This document shows positions 46,350 to 55,294 of a stretch of DNA of 64,000 nucleotides, one piece after another. The notes under the pieces are model-generated. The model was not told where the DNA came from. It saw only the letters and a list, made by a program, of their open reading frames with translations, and ran no database searches. The DNA is from Alteromonas sp. KUL42 (GTDB taxonomy: Bacteria > Pseudomonadota > Gammaproteobacteria > Enterobacterales > Alteromonadaceae), in assembly GCF_006538325.1 (NCBI RefSeq), contig NZ_BJKK01000011.1, positions 62,001 through 126,000 on the forward strand, written 5' to 3'. Made by a program: the position numbers and the translations under genes. The first letter of the stretch is position 1. Each line of letters starts with the position of its first letter.

Positions 46350-46443
46350 TATCCCACCTAGCGGCTAGTTTATATTCTTCACTTTATCCTCGTTTCCTAA
46401 TCTATGCATAATCTACTTATTCGCTTCTTAACTAGTTTTTGAT

Positions 46444-46455
46444 ATGTTATAACAT
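46444..46455. promoter_or_regulatory. Zur-like palindrome upstream of the DUF3299 operon
   Basis: ATGTTATAACAT is a perfect 12-bp palindrome with the Zur half-site ATGTTATA, but the half-sites overlap, so spacing is shorter than the usual ATGTTATA-x-TATAACAT. It lies 25 bases before the DUF3299 start. The gene content supports zinc control. Confidence 0.5.
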
Positions 46456-46480
46456 TGTTTTGATTGGAGGATGTATTGAA

Positions 46481-47080
46481 ATGGTTAAACGTCGTCTATT
46501 ATCAAGCTTTTTAATTGTGAGCTTTTTAGCAATACTTTTTGGAATTACGCAATCCGGTGATGCCTTTGCAATGAGTGACAATGGTACTAAGGTCTATCAA
46601 GAGGTTGAGTGGGTTGCACTTATGCCTGAGGACGACTTAAGCGCATTGTTGAACCGCCCAGAATTTCTTGATGATATAGCGGATGGGTCGGACGAGGACT
46701 CAGTAGAACAGTTTGCCTCAAAAATGCTTGAGGATGAGCGAGCGCAGCAATATCAATCGGCGTTAACATCTACTCGTGTCATTAAGGAGTTCGATGGTAA
46801 AGCCATTCGTATTCCTGGGTTTATCGTACCTTTAGAGCAAAATGACGAGCAACAAGTTACCACTTTTTTCGTGGTTCCCTATTTCGGTGCTTGTTTACAC
46901 ATGCCCCCGCCCCCTCCCAATCAAATTCTATTTGTTGAGTACAATGAGGGCGTTGCCTTAGAAAACCTCTACGATGCCTATTGGTTTGAGGGAACTATCA
47001 ATATAGCAAATCACGAGAGTGCGCTAGGTACTTCTGCCTACTCGTTACAATTAGACACGGTGACTTTATATGAAGAGTGA
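46481..47080 (+). CDS. DUF3299-family protein (zinc-regulated island)
   Basis: ATG 46481 with GGAGG ten bases earlier gives 199 aa. It has a signal peptide or anchor (ending near GDAFAM), an acidic middle (DDIADGSDEDSVEQ), then the family core 'IRIPGFIVPLEQNDEQQ' with 'FFVVPYFGACLHMPPPPPNQ'. The Cys-His and poly-Pro stretch are the conserved DUF3299 elements. Such proteins commonly sit beside DUF2796/ZrgA zinc genes. Its end overlaps the next gene by 11 bases. Confidence 0.75.
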   Translation: MVKRRLLSSFLIVSFLAILFGITQSGDAFAMSDNGTKVYQEVEWVALMPEDDLSALLNRPEFLDDIADGSDEDSVEQFASKMLEDERAQQYQSALTSTRVIKEFDGKAIRIPGFIVPLEQNDEQQVTTFFVVPYFGACLHMPPPPPNQILFVEYNEGVALENLYDAYWFEGTINIANHESALGTSAYSLQLDTVTLYEE

Positions 47081-47540
47081 TACAAGCACGTTCTTATCAA
47101 TAGTGAGGAAAGTACTAGTCACTTTTTCGATAATGTTCGCAGGCAGTACTACTGCATGTGAGTTGCATGCCGGTATGAATGAGATGGGGTTTGGTTTTCA
47201 ACACCCTTTGATGCAGCAACATTTAATGCCACAACGCGATGCAATGATAGACCTTCGAATAGATCGAAAACGCGAAGTGAATAAAAATGAGGAAGTGGCA
47301 GTTCCTTTGCGTTATGTGGTGCCATCTAACTATGAAAAGATCAGTGTTGAGGTAACCACAAGCAGTGGTCTTATTTTGGTATCCGATGACCAATTTCGAA
47401 TTAACAAGGCAATGGGAAAGCACAATATCAGCTTTGTGGCACTGGAATCGGGTGAGTATGAAATGTTATTGGAAATATATGCACTTAAAAACAATATTCC
47501 TGTTACTTATACCCGAAAAATGAAGGTTGTTGTTAGCTAA
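47070..47540 (+). CDS. Small secreted protein between two DUF3299 genes
   Basis: The 156-aa product has a signal peptide (cleaved near STTA) followed by 'CELHAGMNEMGFGFQHPLMQQHLM', rich in Cys, His and Met, which could bind metal, and then an Ig-like beta domain (PLRYVVPSNYEKISVEVT ... SGEYEMLLEI). No family was recognised. It overlaps the first DUF3299 gene by 11 bases and is 15 bases before the second, so all three are one operon. Confidence 0.6.
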   Translation: MKSDTSTFLSIVRKVLVTFSIMFAGSTTACELHAGMNEMGFGFQHPLMQQHLMPQRDAMIDLRIDRKREVNKNEEVAVPLRYVVPSNYEKISVEVTTSSGLILVSDDQFRINKAMGKHNISFVALESGEYEMLLEIYALKNNIPVTYTRKMKVVVS

Positions 47541-47555
47541 GCTAGCTTAATTCCA

Positions 47556-48323
47556 GTGAGCATGAACACTTCTCGTAGCGCATTATGGGTTATATCCATC
47601 GTCTTTTTTCTGGCGCTGGGAATAGCAGTGGGGTTAGGGCTAACGGGCAAGTTATCAGGAAATCTATGGGGTAAGCTTCCGGGGCTGTCTGCGCTTTTTA
47701 CTAGTAATGACAATGTACTTTACAGCAAGGCTGCTGACACCTTTAATAGGAAAGCGTATCCCGATGTGAATTGGGATGCATTGTTACCTGAAGCTGAAAG
47801 AGGCTTGTTAGGTCAAGGAGCGCAGGGACAAAACGGCAATACATCTATTCCACTTCACGAACAAATTTTCAATTCTATTCAGCGTACGTTTGATGATGGC
47901 TACCAACGCGCGCTTATTTCAACCAATACCGTTGCCGCACTCGATCAGAAACCTGTGACACTCAACGGCTTTATTGTTCCTGTAGAAGCAAACGCACAGC
48001 GCAGAATAACAGCCTTTTTTGTGGTTCCCTATTTTGGAGCATGTATTCATTATCCTCCACCGCCCCCTAACCAAATTGTGTATGTATCGCTAAGGCCTGA
48101 TGCAGATGGTGAAGCGGGACTTCGCCACGATTCAATAGGTATAGGAAATATTGATATTCAAAAAGCCTATTCTTTTTCCGGGATATTGTACGCTGGTATG
48201 TATGAAGATGTTCAAGGTACATCGGCCTACATAATGGATGTAGTTCAAATTGCGGAATATGTCGGTAGTGCACAAGAAGGTGCATTCCATAAAGAAAGCA
48301 CCTTTACCAAGCCTGCGCGTTAA
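47556..48323 (+). CDS. DUF3299-family protein, second copy
   Basis: The 255-aa protein begins with an N-terminal membrane helix (about 7-30), not a cleavable signal, and has the same core as its neighbour: 'VTLNGFIVPVEANAQRRI', 'FFVVPYFGACIHYPPPPPNQ', then 'GTSAYIMDVVQI'. The start could be the GTG at 47556 or ATG at 47562; neither has a strong ribosome site. It is third in the zinc-related operon. Confidence 0.75.
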   Translation: MSMNTSRSALWVISIVFFLALGIAVGLGLTGKLSGNLWGKLPGLSALFTSNDNVLYSKAADTFNRKAYPDVNWDALLPEAERGLLGQGAQGQNGNTSIPLHEQIFNSIQRTFDDGYQRALISTNTVAALDQKPVTLNGFIVPVEANAQRRITAFFVVPYFGACIHYPPPPPNQIVYVSLRPDADGEAGLRHDSIGIGNIDIQKAYSFSGILYAGMYEDVQGTSAYIMDVVQIAEYVGSAQEGAFHKESTFTKPAR

Positions 48324-48352
48324 CCGTATTGGCCAAAACGCCTTTCAAACGC

Positions 48353-49147
48353 CTACCAAGAACCATACATCGGGTTAGGTAGGATAAATAGTGACGTCCC
48401 CGTCTTCGTTGAAAGTGCATTAACGTCCGCAGACTCTTGGGTAACACCAGCAAAGTCTTCAATGTTGTCACCTATTTGCATGATGATAGCATGTTGTTTC
48501 TGCCACTCACTGTTAGCATCGTCGATGCTGCAAACCGCCTCACCATTGGTAAGCTGCTGTCTACGTAAGTCTTTGTCATTCACAATACCTGGCTGCCCAA
48601 CAGCGTCTTTATCTCGCTGAACTCTTCCAATCACACAGGTGTTTTGAGGCGTTAAAGGTAGCGACTGCGCCAATAGATTTTCCCATGTGTATCGATCTAG
48701 GCGTTTGTCTCTGTTAGTGATGAGTGCGACTTTGCCATTGCGTGCGATGACTTCTCTCAAAAACTCTGCCACACCTGGCACGAGCGTGGCTTCTTTACGC
48801 TTTACCCACGCTTCCCAACTTGACGGCGAATAACCTAAACCTTGTGACTCTCGTTCACGCTGATACTGACTGTTGTCGAGTACCGTTTCATCCACATCCA
48901 TTACCACTATGTCTGTGGAATTAAATTGAGTTGGGAGTGCGTCAATAGCTTGTGCATAAACAAAACGGCTTAATAAAGGGTACTCTTTGCTTTCTGTTTG
49001 ATACACCACTGCGGTGGAAAGAGCAGGACTTTCTTTAGGGCCCTGTAGTGAAGTCGATGTTGTGCTCGTACATGCTGCCATTGTCGCTGCAACGCCAGCC
49101 GCTACTAGAGCGCGCATTAAATTTGAATGTGAAGATGTTAATGTCAA
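48353..49147 (-). CDS. HAD-family acid phosphatase lipoprotein (class B/C, e(P4)-like)
   Basis: The lipobox MAAC lies near residue 26. The HAD active site reads 'IVVMDVDETVLDNSQYQ' (D-x-D-E-T), then 'NGKVALITNR', 'VNDKDLRRQQ' and 'IMQIGDNIEDFAG' for motif III-IV. This is the class C acid phosphatase/5'-nucleotidase pattern of the e(P4) type, which removes phosphate from NMN and nucleotides at the cell surface. It is 61 bases downstream of folE2 on the same strand, so may be in the zinc operon or merely next to it. TTG start with an AGGAA site. Confidence 0.85.
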   Translation of the reverse strand: MTLTSSHSNLMRALVAAGVAATMAACTSTTSTSLQGPKESPALSTAVVYQTESKEYPLLSRFVYAQAIDALPTQFNSTDIVVMDVDETVLDNSQYQRERESQGLGYSPSSWEAWVKRKEATLVPGVAEFLREVIARNGKVALITNRDKRLDRYTWENLLAQSLPLTPQNTCVIGRVQRDKDAVGQPGIVNDKDLRRQQLTNGEAVCSIDDANSEWQKQHAIIMQIGDNIEDFAGVTQESADVNALSTKTGTSLFILPNPMYGSW

Positions 49148-49208
49148 CGTAGTTTCCTTAACAGAATTGATTTGTTGTCACTGCTGTGCCACTGCTGTAT
49201 CACGCGCA

Positions 49209-50135
49209 CTAGCGTGAATTAATCGAGCCGCTTATTTCTGCAACAGCATCGTGAGCATGCAAGCTTTCTTGATGCTCTACTTTTACATGAAAGTGGGTGG
49301 CTTGGTAATATGTACTAAACGCATCGTGTAACCGTCTTACCGCATCTTCTACAAACATCAGGTTTTGCGCATTTCTTTTGGCGAATTCCTGCTCATCTTC
49401 TCTTTTCACTGCGGTTTGTAGCGGTGTTGCTAACGTATTTTCAGCTAGGTCAATAATGTCAACAAAGTCGGGTACCGCGCTATCTATCAAGTTTAGCGTA
49501 ATATGTGCAAAAGAGCGCTGTGCATGCGCCGTGGCAATGCTCGCTTGTTTAGACTCAAGCCATTCGCTTATCACATTTGTATCAAGCGGTTTATTTTCAA
49601 ACTGCGCCTGAAATGCTTCTGCTAACGCTTGCCTCGATAGCGATGCCGAGCAAGGGCACGTACTTGAATAGGGAATGTTAATACGCAGTTGTGTTTTATA
49701 TTTTCCCTTATCGCTTTTTAATGTAAGTGCTGCGTCATAATGCTGATAGCCCGCGGTTTTACTGACAAGGGCTGGTCTTGATACAGTAAGGTCAAAGCGT
49801 AAAGAGAGCGTTGCAGAGGTACTTAACCCAGCCTGAGACAGTACTAGTGCGTCCATCAACTCATTCAGTCGTATATCACCAAGTACTTTATTGCTTAGGT
49901 GTTCTTGCAATAGATTATACAACCGCGACATGTGAATACCCTTAGCATGAGGGTCGTCAAGACTTACCGTTACATTTGCCTTTGCTGTACTGGCAATAAC
50001 GATGCCTTTGCTATCGTGAATGGTCAATGGAAGTGCAATACCTTTCATGCCCACCTCGTTAATACGAGGTCTAGTATTAATTGAAGACTCGCGAGTGATA
50101 TCTGGCAAAGAAGATGAAAAAGCGTGATTCGACAA
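49209..50135 (-). CDS. folE2: GTP cyclohydrolase FolE2 (GCYH-IB)
   Basis: The 308-aa protein matches type IB GTP cyclohydrolase: 'GMKGIALPLTIHDS', 'DPHAKGIHMSRLYNLL', 'LRINIPYSSTCPCSASLSRQALAEAF' (the metal-binding Cys site), 'AHAQRSFAHITLNL' and 'NAQNLMFVEDAVRRL'. FolE2 makes dihydroneopterin triphosphate for folate and works without zinc-dependent FolE. It is a known Zur target, which fits this island. It lies 47 bases after the MerC-type gene, probably within one operon. Confidence 0.9.
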   Translation of the reverse strand: MSNHAFSSSLPDITRESSINTRPRINEVGMKGIALPLTIHDSKGIVIASTAKANVTVSLDDPHAKGIHMSRLYNLLQEHLSNKVLGDIRLNELMDALVLSQAGLSTSATLSLRFDLTVSRPALVSKTAGYQHYDAALTLKSDKGKYKTQLRINIPYSSTCPCSASLSRQALAEAFQAQFENKPLDTNVISEWLESKQASIATAHAQRSFAHITLNLIDSAVPDFVDIIDLAENTLATPLQTAVKREDEQEFAKRNAQNLMFVEDAVRRLHDAFSTYYQATHFHVKVEHQESLHAHDAVAEISGSINSR

Positions 50136-50182
50136 GATAATGTCCTTACTACAAAGGAAAGATTAAAAATATAGGCATGAGG

Positions 50183-50638
50183 CTAGACTGAGGTGAATGA
50201 GGTCTCTTGTGGGGTGGCTCTCTTGCTTAGACGAAGGTTGGCAATATGTGCAGCGACAACAAACAATGACCCTATTACAGTAACCACAGTTTCGCCGTTT
50301 TCACCGAGAATCTCATGGCCCAGTCCAAGCATTTCAAGTACCAAGGGAGAGCTCAGTATCATTAATCCAGTTAGGCCAAAGCAGACTACCCATAACGTGC
50401 GATGATGCGTAAAGCCTATAAGCAAGGCCACAAAGCCGACGGGGATAACAAAATACAGTAGTAGATGATGAAAGGTTTCATCGGTTAGCATTGCTACGCC
50501 TGCCAGCGAAGGAATAGCAATGAGAAGCAAAGGTGTTAGTAGGCAGTGCAATACGCATAGGGAAGACAACATCATTGCGAACTTGTCTGAAACTGCTTGT
50601 GTCTTTGCCATTGCATTTCTTTGTGTAATTGAAGTCAT
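50183..50638 (-). CDS. MerC-domain membrane protein
   Basis: ATG 50638 with an AGGAC site gives 151 aa. Four transmembrane helices include 'LSSLCVLHCLLTPLLLIAI', the C-V-L-H-C motif of MerC-type mercury or metal transporters. A short cytoplasmic tail ends it. In zinc-regulated clusters of related bacteria a MerC-domain gene sits near the ZrgA gene, as here. It lies 22 bases after the ZrgA-like stop. Confidence 0.8.
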   Translation of the reverse strand: MTSITQRNAMAKTQAVSDKFAMMLSSLCVLHCLLTPLLLIAIPSLAGVAMLTDETFHHLLLYFVIPVGFVALLIGFTHHRTLWVVCFGLTGLMILSSPLVLEMLGLGHEILGENGETVVTVIGSLFVVAAHIANLRLSKRATPQETSFTSV

Positions 50639-50660
50639 AAATAGTCCTGTAAGCAAGGGG

Positions 50661-51287
50661 TTACTTAATCTCAAATGACGGTTCGGTGGCCTTGATGATA
50701 AAAGCCTGTTGATTGGTTTGTGTTATCCAGGTTGCTCTTAGCATGGATACACTGGGCCACAATTCAAAACCGCTTATTTCGACCTTGGAAATAGGCGACT
50801 CGCACGTGAGTAGATAAGCCACTCGAAAATCTGAATGTGTCGCGTGCTTAACTTCCTTCTTATGTTCTTCTTGTTCGTCGTGATGTCCGTGTTCCTCGTG
50901 TTCGTTATATTCATCTGCTCTATGATGTTCGGCTTTGTGCTCCACAGATTCTTGTTCTAGGGCTTCTTGCCATGGCGCTTCCATTGTGGTGTCAACAACA
51001 GAACAATTTGCATCAATGCTGAAAATATCTTTGAAGTTTGAGAGCGTGTTTTCGGCCTTTTCAAATTGGCTTAGTTCAGCTGCCGACGCCGGTTTATGTT
51101 CAAACCCCAACACATCCGTTGCGGGAAGCTGTAAAACAAATTGCCAATCGTTACTAGCCTGCAACACCTGTAGCGTACCCTCACCATGTACATGAGGATT
51201 GGCATTGGCGGCAAAGGCTGCCATAAACGAGAGGCTAGATGCCAGCTTGAATAGCCCTTTGTTTACGGTATTTGGAATAACAATCAG
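50661..51287 (-). CDS. ZrgA/DUF2796 family zinc-binding periplasmic protein
   Basis: The core begins 'HVHGEGTLQVLQASNDWQF' and contains a His/Glu-rich insert (EHHRADEYNEHEEHGHHDE) and a later 'VAYLLTCESPISKVEISGFEL', as in DUF2796/ZrgA of Vibrio, which aids zinc uptake. The ATG at 51224 gives only MAAFAANAN, not a signal peptide. The frame stays open upstream to 51287, where AAGGGG precedes a CTG (51285-51287), and 'LFKLASSLSFMAAFAANA' then makes a full signal. I therefore extend it to 51287 and take the start as non-AUG (CTG, or ATT three bases on). The strict ATG start is 51224. Confidence 0.75.
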   Translation of the reverse strand: MIVIPNTVNKGLFKLASSLSFMAAFAANANPHVHGEGTLQVLQASNDWQFVLQLPATDVLGFEHKPASAAELSQFEKAENTLSNFKDIFSIDANCSVVDTTMEAPWQEALEQESVEHKAEHHRADEYNEHEEHGHHDEQEEHKKEVKHATHSDFRVAYLLTCESPISKVEISGFELWPSVSMLRATWITQTNQQAFIIKATEPSFEIK

Positions 51288-51306
51288 TTTTTACCCCTTG
51301 TGCTAT

Positions 51307-51322
51307 TGTTATAATATAACAT
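51307..51322. promoter_or_regulatory. Zur box in the divergent zinc promoter
   Basis: TGTTATAATATAACAT matches the core of the gammaproteobacterial Zur site (GAAATGTTATAATATAACATTTC) over 16 of 16 bases. It lies between the minus-strand ZrgA-like/FolE2 unit and the plus-strand TonB receptor/AztD-like unit, so one site may repress both. Confidence 0.8.
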
Positions 51323-51383
51323 ATCATAATATTTCATTTGTTACATTATCACATTTTGAGATTGAAAATCAGGAGTTATAACA

Positions 51384-53783
51384 ATGAAACTCACTCGGGT
51401 GGCGTTAGGGCTTTCGCTATTGATGCCGACGTCCATATTGGCGCAAACACTTTCAGGTACCGTGACAAGCGCGTCAGGTCAGCCTATTTCAGGGGCGGTG
51501 GTTGAAATTGAGTCGCTAAAACGCATAGCTAGTACCAACGAGAAAGGCCAGTTCGTCTTCTCGGATATCGATGAAGGTAACTACGATCTACACATCTTTT
51601 CTCCTGGCTTTGCGCATCTTCACAAAGATGCCAATGTTGTGAATCATCAGCCAGAGGATGGTGTTTATGTCTTAGCCAAAAGTGCTATTGAAGTTATTGA
51701 TATTTATGCCACGCCGATGCACTTGTCAGTGATGGAATCTGCTACTCCCGTAAGTGTGCTATCAGGTGAAAACTTGAGACGTCAGCAAGCTGCGACGCTG
51801 GGCGATACGTTAGAAAAACTACCAGGCGTGCAAACTAATTTTCATGGCAATGTGGCTAGTACGCCTATTATCCGCGGATTAAGTGGCCCTCGTGTACTAA
51901 TTACGCAAAATGGCTTAGATGTAAGTGATGTATCTCGCGTAGGTCCAGACCACGCAGTTGCAGGAGAAGCATCGACAGCGCAACAAATTGAAGTGCTGAG
52001 AGGTCCCGCAACGTTGTTTTTCGGTAGTGGCGCCATAGGCGGTGTGGTTAATGTTGTCGATAAACGCGTACCTACATCGACTGACACTAGTGGTGAATTT
52101 TTGCTCGAAACGCAGTCAGTCAACGACCAGAGTTTAGCGACATTCAATGTCACAACCGGTATGGAAAAGGTGGCATTTTACGCAGATGGTTTCTATCGCG
52201 ATTCTGATGATTATGAAACGCCATCTGCACCAGATATCGACGACCCAGATGGTCAGAATGTTGTTGAAAACAGTGCGGAGGAATCGCATGGATTCACTTT
52301 AGGGACAAGCTATCTGTTTGACCAAGGTTATGTTGGCGTTGCCGTTGAGCAGTTTAATCGTGAGTATGGAATTCCCGGCCATAGTCACGGTGGCGTAGAG
52401 TCGGTTTATGCCGACTTAGAACAAACCCGTTATCAACTATTAGGTGAGTACAACTTTCAAGATAGCTTGCTTCAAAGCGTTCATTTTAGAGCGGGCTATA
52501 CCGATTACGATCACGTGGAAATTGAAGGGAATTTTGCAGGTACTCAGTTTAGTAACGAGACTGAAGAAGTACGTGTTGAATTGCTTCATAGGCCGATAGC
52601 GAACTGGCGTGGTGGTCTAAGCGTGCACTATAAAGGTAGCGAAGTGTTTGCCGAGGGTGAAGAAGCGTTCACACCGCCTTCAGAAATGGAAATGTTTGCT
52701 CTGGCGCTAATGGAAGAACGTCACTTTGACAATTGGTTAGTCCAGCTGGGTGGGCGCATTGAGCGCGTAATGCTAGATGCTGCGAGTGTGCTTCTACCCG
52801 ATATTGATGCGCACGAGCATGATGATGAACATGAACATGAACATGAGCACGGCGACGAACATGATCATGGTTCTAGCGAATTCATTCGTCAGTTTGATGT
52901 GGCACAAGAGTTTACGCCTGTCTCTCTTTCTGCGGGGGCAGTTTATACCATTAACGACGAGTACAATGTTGGTATTTCCTTATCTCGCTCACAGCGCGCG
53001 CCTTCTGCTTCTGAATTACTTTCTTTTGGCCCTCATATCGGAACGCGAACTTACGAGGTTGGCGCACTATTCAATTTAACCAACGACGATGAATTTATTC
53101 TTGCGCAGACGCCAATTGATCTAGAAACGGCCAATAACGTTGACTTAACGTTTAGAAAAACACAGGGCGATGTTGGGTTTGTGTTCAATATCTTCTACAA
53201 CCAAGTAGACAACTACTACTACCAAGAAGGCACGGGGCTATTTGCTGAAAGCGGCCACGACCATGACCATGGCGACGAACATGCCCACGAGGATGAACAC
53301 GACCATGCTGACGAGCATGATCACAGTGACGAATTGCCTGTGTATTTGTTCCGCTCAGCTGATGCCGTTCTTCATGGTTTTGAGTTTCAAGTTGCGTGGC
53401 AAGCAACGGATGCACTTAAAGTGGACATGTTTGCCGACTATGTGAAAGCGCGTTTAAAAGACGGAGGAGATCTTCCTCGTACATCACCCATGCGCGTGGG
53501 TACACACCTTCAATATACACTAAACCGTTTGCGAGCTGACTTAGACATTACGCATTTTGCTAAACAAGACAATATTTCTTCTTTTGAAACCGAAACAGAT
53601 GGTTACACGCTAGTTGACGCCTCTATCACCTACGATATTCCCCTTGGTGATATCGATTTATCTGTGTATCTGAGCGGTGAAAACTTAACCGATGAAGCAG
53701 CTCGCGTTCATACCTCTTTCTTGAAAGATATAGCGCCGCGCCCAGGAAGAAACTTTGCACTAGGTGTACGCGGGTTTTTCTAA
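51384..53783 (+). CDS. TonB-dependent zinc receptor with His-rich loops (ZnuD-like)
   Basis: The 799-aa receptor has a signal peptide, a CarboxypepD_reg-like N-terminal domain (GQPISGAVVEIESLKR), a plug ('VLSGENLRRQQAATLGDTLEKL', 'IIRGLSGPRVLITQNGLD', 'GSGAIGGVVNVVD') and a barrel. Two outer loops are strongly His/Asp-rich: about residues 474-495 (HEHDDEHEHEHEHGDEHDHG) and about 624-650 (HDHDHGDEHAHEDEHDH and on). Together with the Zur box upstream and the AztD-like gene 40 bases downstream, this makes it a zinc importer of the outer membrane, as ZnuD. Confidence 0.85.
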   Translation: MKLTRVALGLSLLMPTSILAQTLSGTVTSASGQPISGAVVEIESLKRIASTNEKGQFVFSDIDEGNYDLHIFSPGFAHLHKDANVVNHQPEDGVYVLAKSAIEVIDIYATPMHLSVMESATPVSVLSGENLRRQQAATLGDTLEKLPGVQTNFHGNVASTPIIRGLSGPRVLITQNGLDVSDVSRVGPDHAVAGEASTAQQIEVLRGPATLFFGSGAIGGVVNVVDKRVPTSTDTSGEFLLETQSVNDQSLATFNVTTGMEKVAFYADGFYRDSDDYETPSAPDIDDPDGQNVVENSAEESHGFTLGTSYLFDQGYVGVAVEQFNREYGIPGHSHGGVESVYADLEQTRYQLLGEYNFQDSLLQSVHFRAGYTDYDHVEIEGNFAGTQFSNETEEVRVELLHRPIANWRGGLSVHYKGSEVFAEGEEAFTPPSEMEMFALALMEERHFDNWLVQLGGRIERVMLDAASVLLPDIDAHEHDDEHEHEHEHGDEHDHGSSEFIRQFDVAQEFTPVSLSAGAVYTINDEYNVGISLSRSQRAPSASELLSFGPHIGTRTYEVGALFNLTNDDEFILAQTPIDLETANNVDLTFRKTQGDVGFVFNIFYNQVDNYYYQEGTGLFAESGHDHDHGDEHAHEDEHDHADEHDHSDELPVYLFRSADAVLHGFEFQVAWQATDALKVDMFADYVKARLKDGGDLPRTSPMRVGTHLQYTLNRLRADLDITHFAKQDNISSFETETDGYTLVDASITYDIPLGDIDLSVYLSGENLTDEAARVHTSFLKDIAPRPGRNFALGVRGFF

Positions 53784-53823
53784 AAAAAGACTAAAAAAAC
53801 AGAATTTTTAAAGGATATAACAC

Positions 53824-55194
53824 ATGAAAAACAGTTTAATGCTTACGGCTATCGCAAGCGCACTTATTTTGGCTGGTTGCGGTGATGCAGAAACCAATAT
53901 TGTCGAACTAGACCCCATAGAGGTGCCAGATGAAGATGATCACAGCGATGATGGACACGACCATGGTGATTATGAAATTGAAAGCGGTGGTCGCTTAGTC
54001 GTTACCGATACAGCATCTAATACCTTGACCGTAATTGAATTAGATGACATCAGTATACTTGATACTTTTACATCAACTTTCGAGGGTAGTAGCATTAGTG
54101 CATCAGCGGGATATCGCTATGCGGTTATCAGCTCACGTGCAAATGGCATTACTGAGTTCCTCGATGGTGGATTATGGCGAGAAGATCACGTTGACCATCT
54201 ACACGACTACAAAGAAGCGCCTGCGTTGTCTGACTTTTCCCTCGAAGGCAGTAAACCAACTCACATCGTTGCTCATGATGGGCAACTAGCAGTATTTTAT
54301 GACGGTGACGCCGAAACAAGCATGCCAGCAGGTGTGAAAGTGGTCACTGATTTGCAAATTGCTTCTGAAATTGACGATGTTCCCTCGCTTGATTTCACAG
54401 TGAATATGCATGGTGTTGCTGAGCCCAGAGGTGACATGTTGATAAGTTCAGTGCGTCGCGATGACACGGTAAGCGTCTCATCTAACCCCATCTTGCCAGA
54501 TAGCGTAGCTGTTTTTCATTATCACGATGGCGAATACGAGGAAGAACAACGCTTTGATGGGGAGTGCGCTGACTTGCACGGCGCAGCACAAAATGAACTT
54601 GCGGTCGCGTTTGGCTGCGGCAATGGCGTATTAGTTTTAAACGAAGGCGATGAAGTATTTACAAGCGCATTCGTAGAAAACATCGATAGCCTAAATGGTC
54701 TTCGTATAGGAACCCTGTATGGACACGAGCACGCTGACGCATTTATTGGTGTCGCATCACAACACGGTGGCGGTAGCGCAATTCTCGCCAATGTCTCGCC
54801 GGTCACCAACTCGATGGAAGTAATTGATTGGAAGCCAGAAGCCGACGCACACGCTGTATCGTATGGCTTTACCCACGAAGGTGAATACTTCGCGATCCTT
54901 GACGATAAAGGTTATGTGACCTTACTTGAAGCACATGCAGAAGGCGGTGATACCCACTGGGAGTTCGCACACAAAATTGATGTGGCAAGTGCAAACGCTG
55001 GAAGCCTAACAGACGAGCAGTCATTTAGCATGACAGTATCTCAAGTAGAGGACATGTTATTCGTGGTTGACCCAGTAGCACAAGCCATTTGGGCTGTTGA
55101 CCTTGAAGATGAGTCGGCAACGACATTGCTATCATTAGACTTCGTTCCAAGTGGTGCAGTTTGGCTTGGTATTGCTGAGGCACACGACCACTAA
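53824..55194 (+). CDS. AztD-like zinc-binding propeller lipoprotein
   Basis: This 456-aa lipoprotein (lipobox LAGC, Cys19) has a His/Asp-rich N-terminal arm (DEDDHSDDGHDHGDYEIE) and then repeating beta segments of a propeller: 'VVTDTASNTLTVIELDDI', 'RYAVISSRANGITEFLDGG', 'DLHGAAQNELAVAFGCGNG' and the final 'WLGIAEAHDH'. The pattern agrees with AztD, a zinc metallochaperone that feeds the AztABC system, and it is anchored here by a lipid. It likely accepts zinc from the TonB receptor next to it. No ABC transporter is in the window. Confidence 0.75.
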   Translation: MKNSLMLTAIASALILAGCGDAETNIVELDPIEVPDEDDHSDDGHDHGDYEIESGGRLVVTDTASNTLTVIELDDISILDTFTSTFEGSSISASAGYRYAVISSRANGITEFLDGGLWREDHVDHLHDYKEAPALSDFSLEGSKPTHIVAHDGQLAVFYDGDAETSMPAGVKVVTDLQIASEIDDVPSLDFTVNMHGVAEPRGDMLISSVRRDDTVSVSSNPILPDSVAVFHYHDGEYEEEQRFDGECADLHGAAQNELAVAFGCGNGVLVLNEGDEVFTSAFVENIDSLNGLRIGTLYGHEHADAFIGVASQHGGGSAILANVSPVTNSMEVIDWKPEADAHAVSYGFTHEGEYFAILDDKGYVTLLEAHAEGGDTHWEFAHKIDVASANAGSLTDEQSFSMTVSQVEDMLFVVDPVAQAIWAVDLEDESATTLLSLDFVPSGAVWLGIAEAHDH

Positions 55195-55199
55195 CTGTC

Positions 55200-55228
55200 A
55201 AAGAGAGCAGGGCCTGCCTGCTCTCTTT
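55200..55228 (+). terminator. Terminator after the AztD-like gene
   Basis: AAAGAGAGCAGG and CCTGCTCTCTTT pair over 12 bases around GCCTG, followed by TATAAATT. The T run is short but the stem is strong. Confidence 0.75.
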
Positions 55229-55294
55229 ATAAATTCCAACGCTACATTTCTAACTTTATGTATATTAATAACACGCTTCACACCTTTTCCTGAT

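Noticed and set aside
52800..53340. Short repeated units resembling a CRISPR array
   Set aside because: They are repeated His/Asp/Glu codons inside the receptor, without constant repeats or spacers of fixed length.
53185..53415. Minus-strand frame opposite the His-rich loop
   Set aside because: The His-rich codons create a low-complexity antisense frame; the receptor on the plus strand explains the region.
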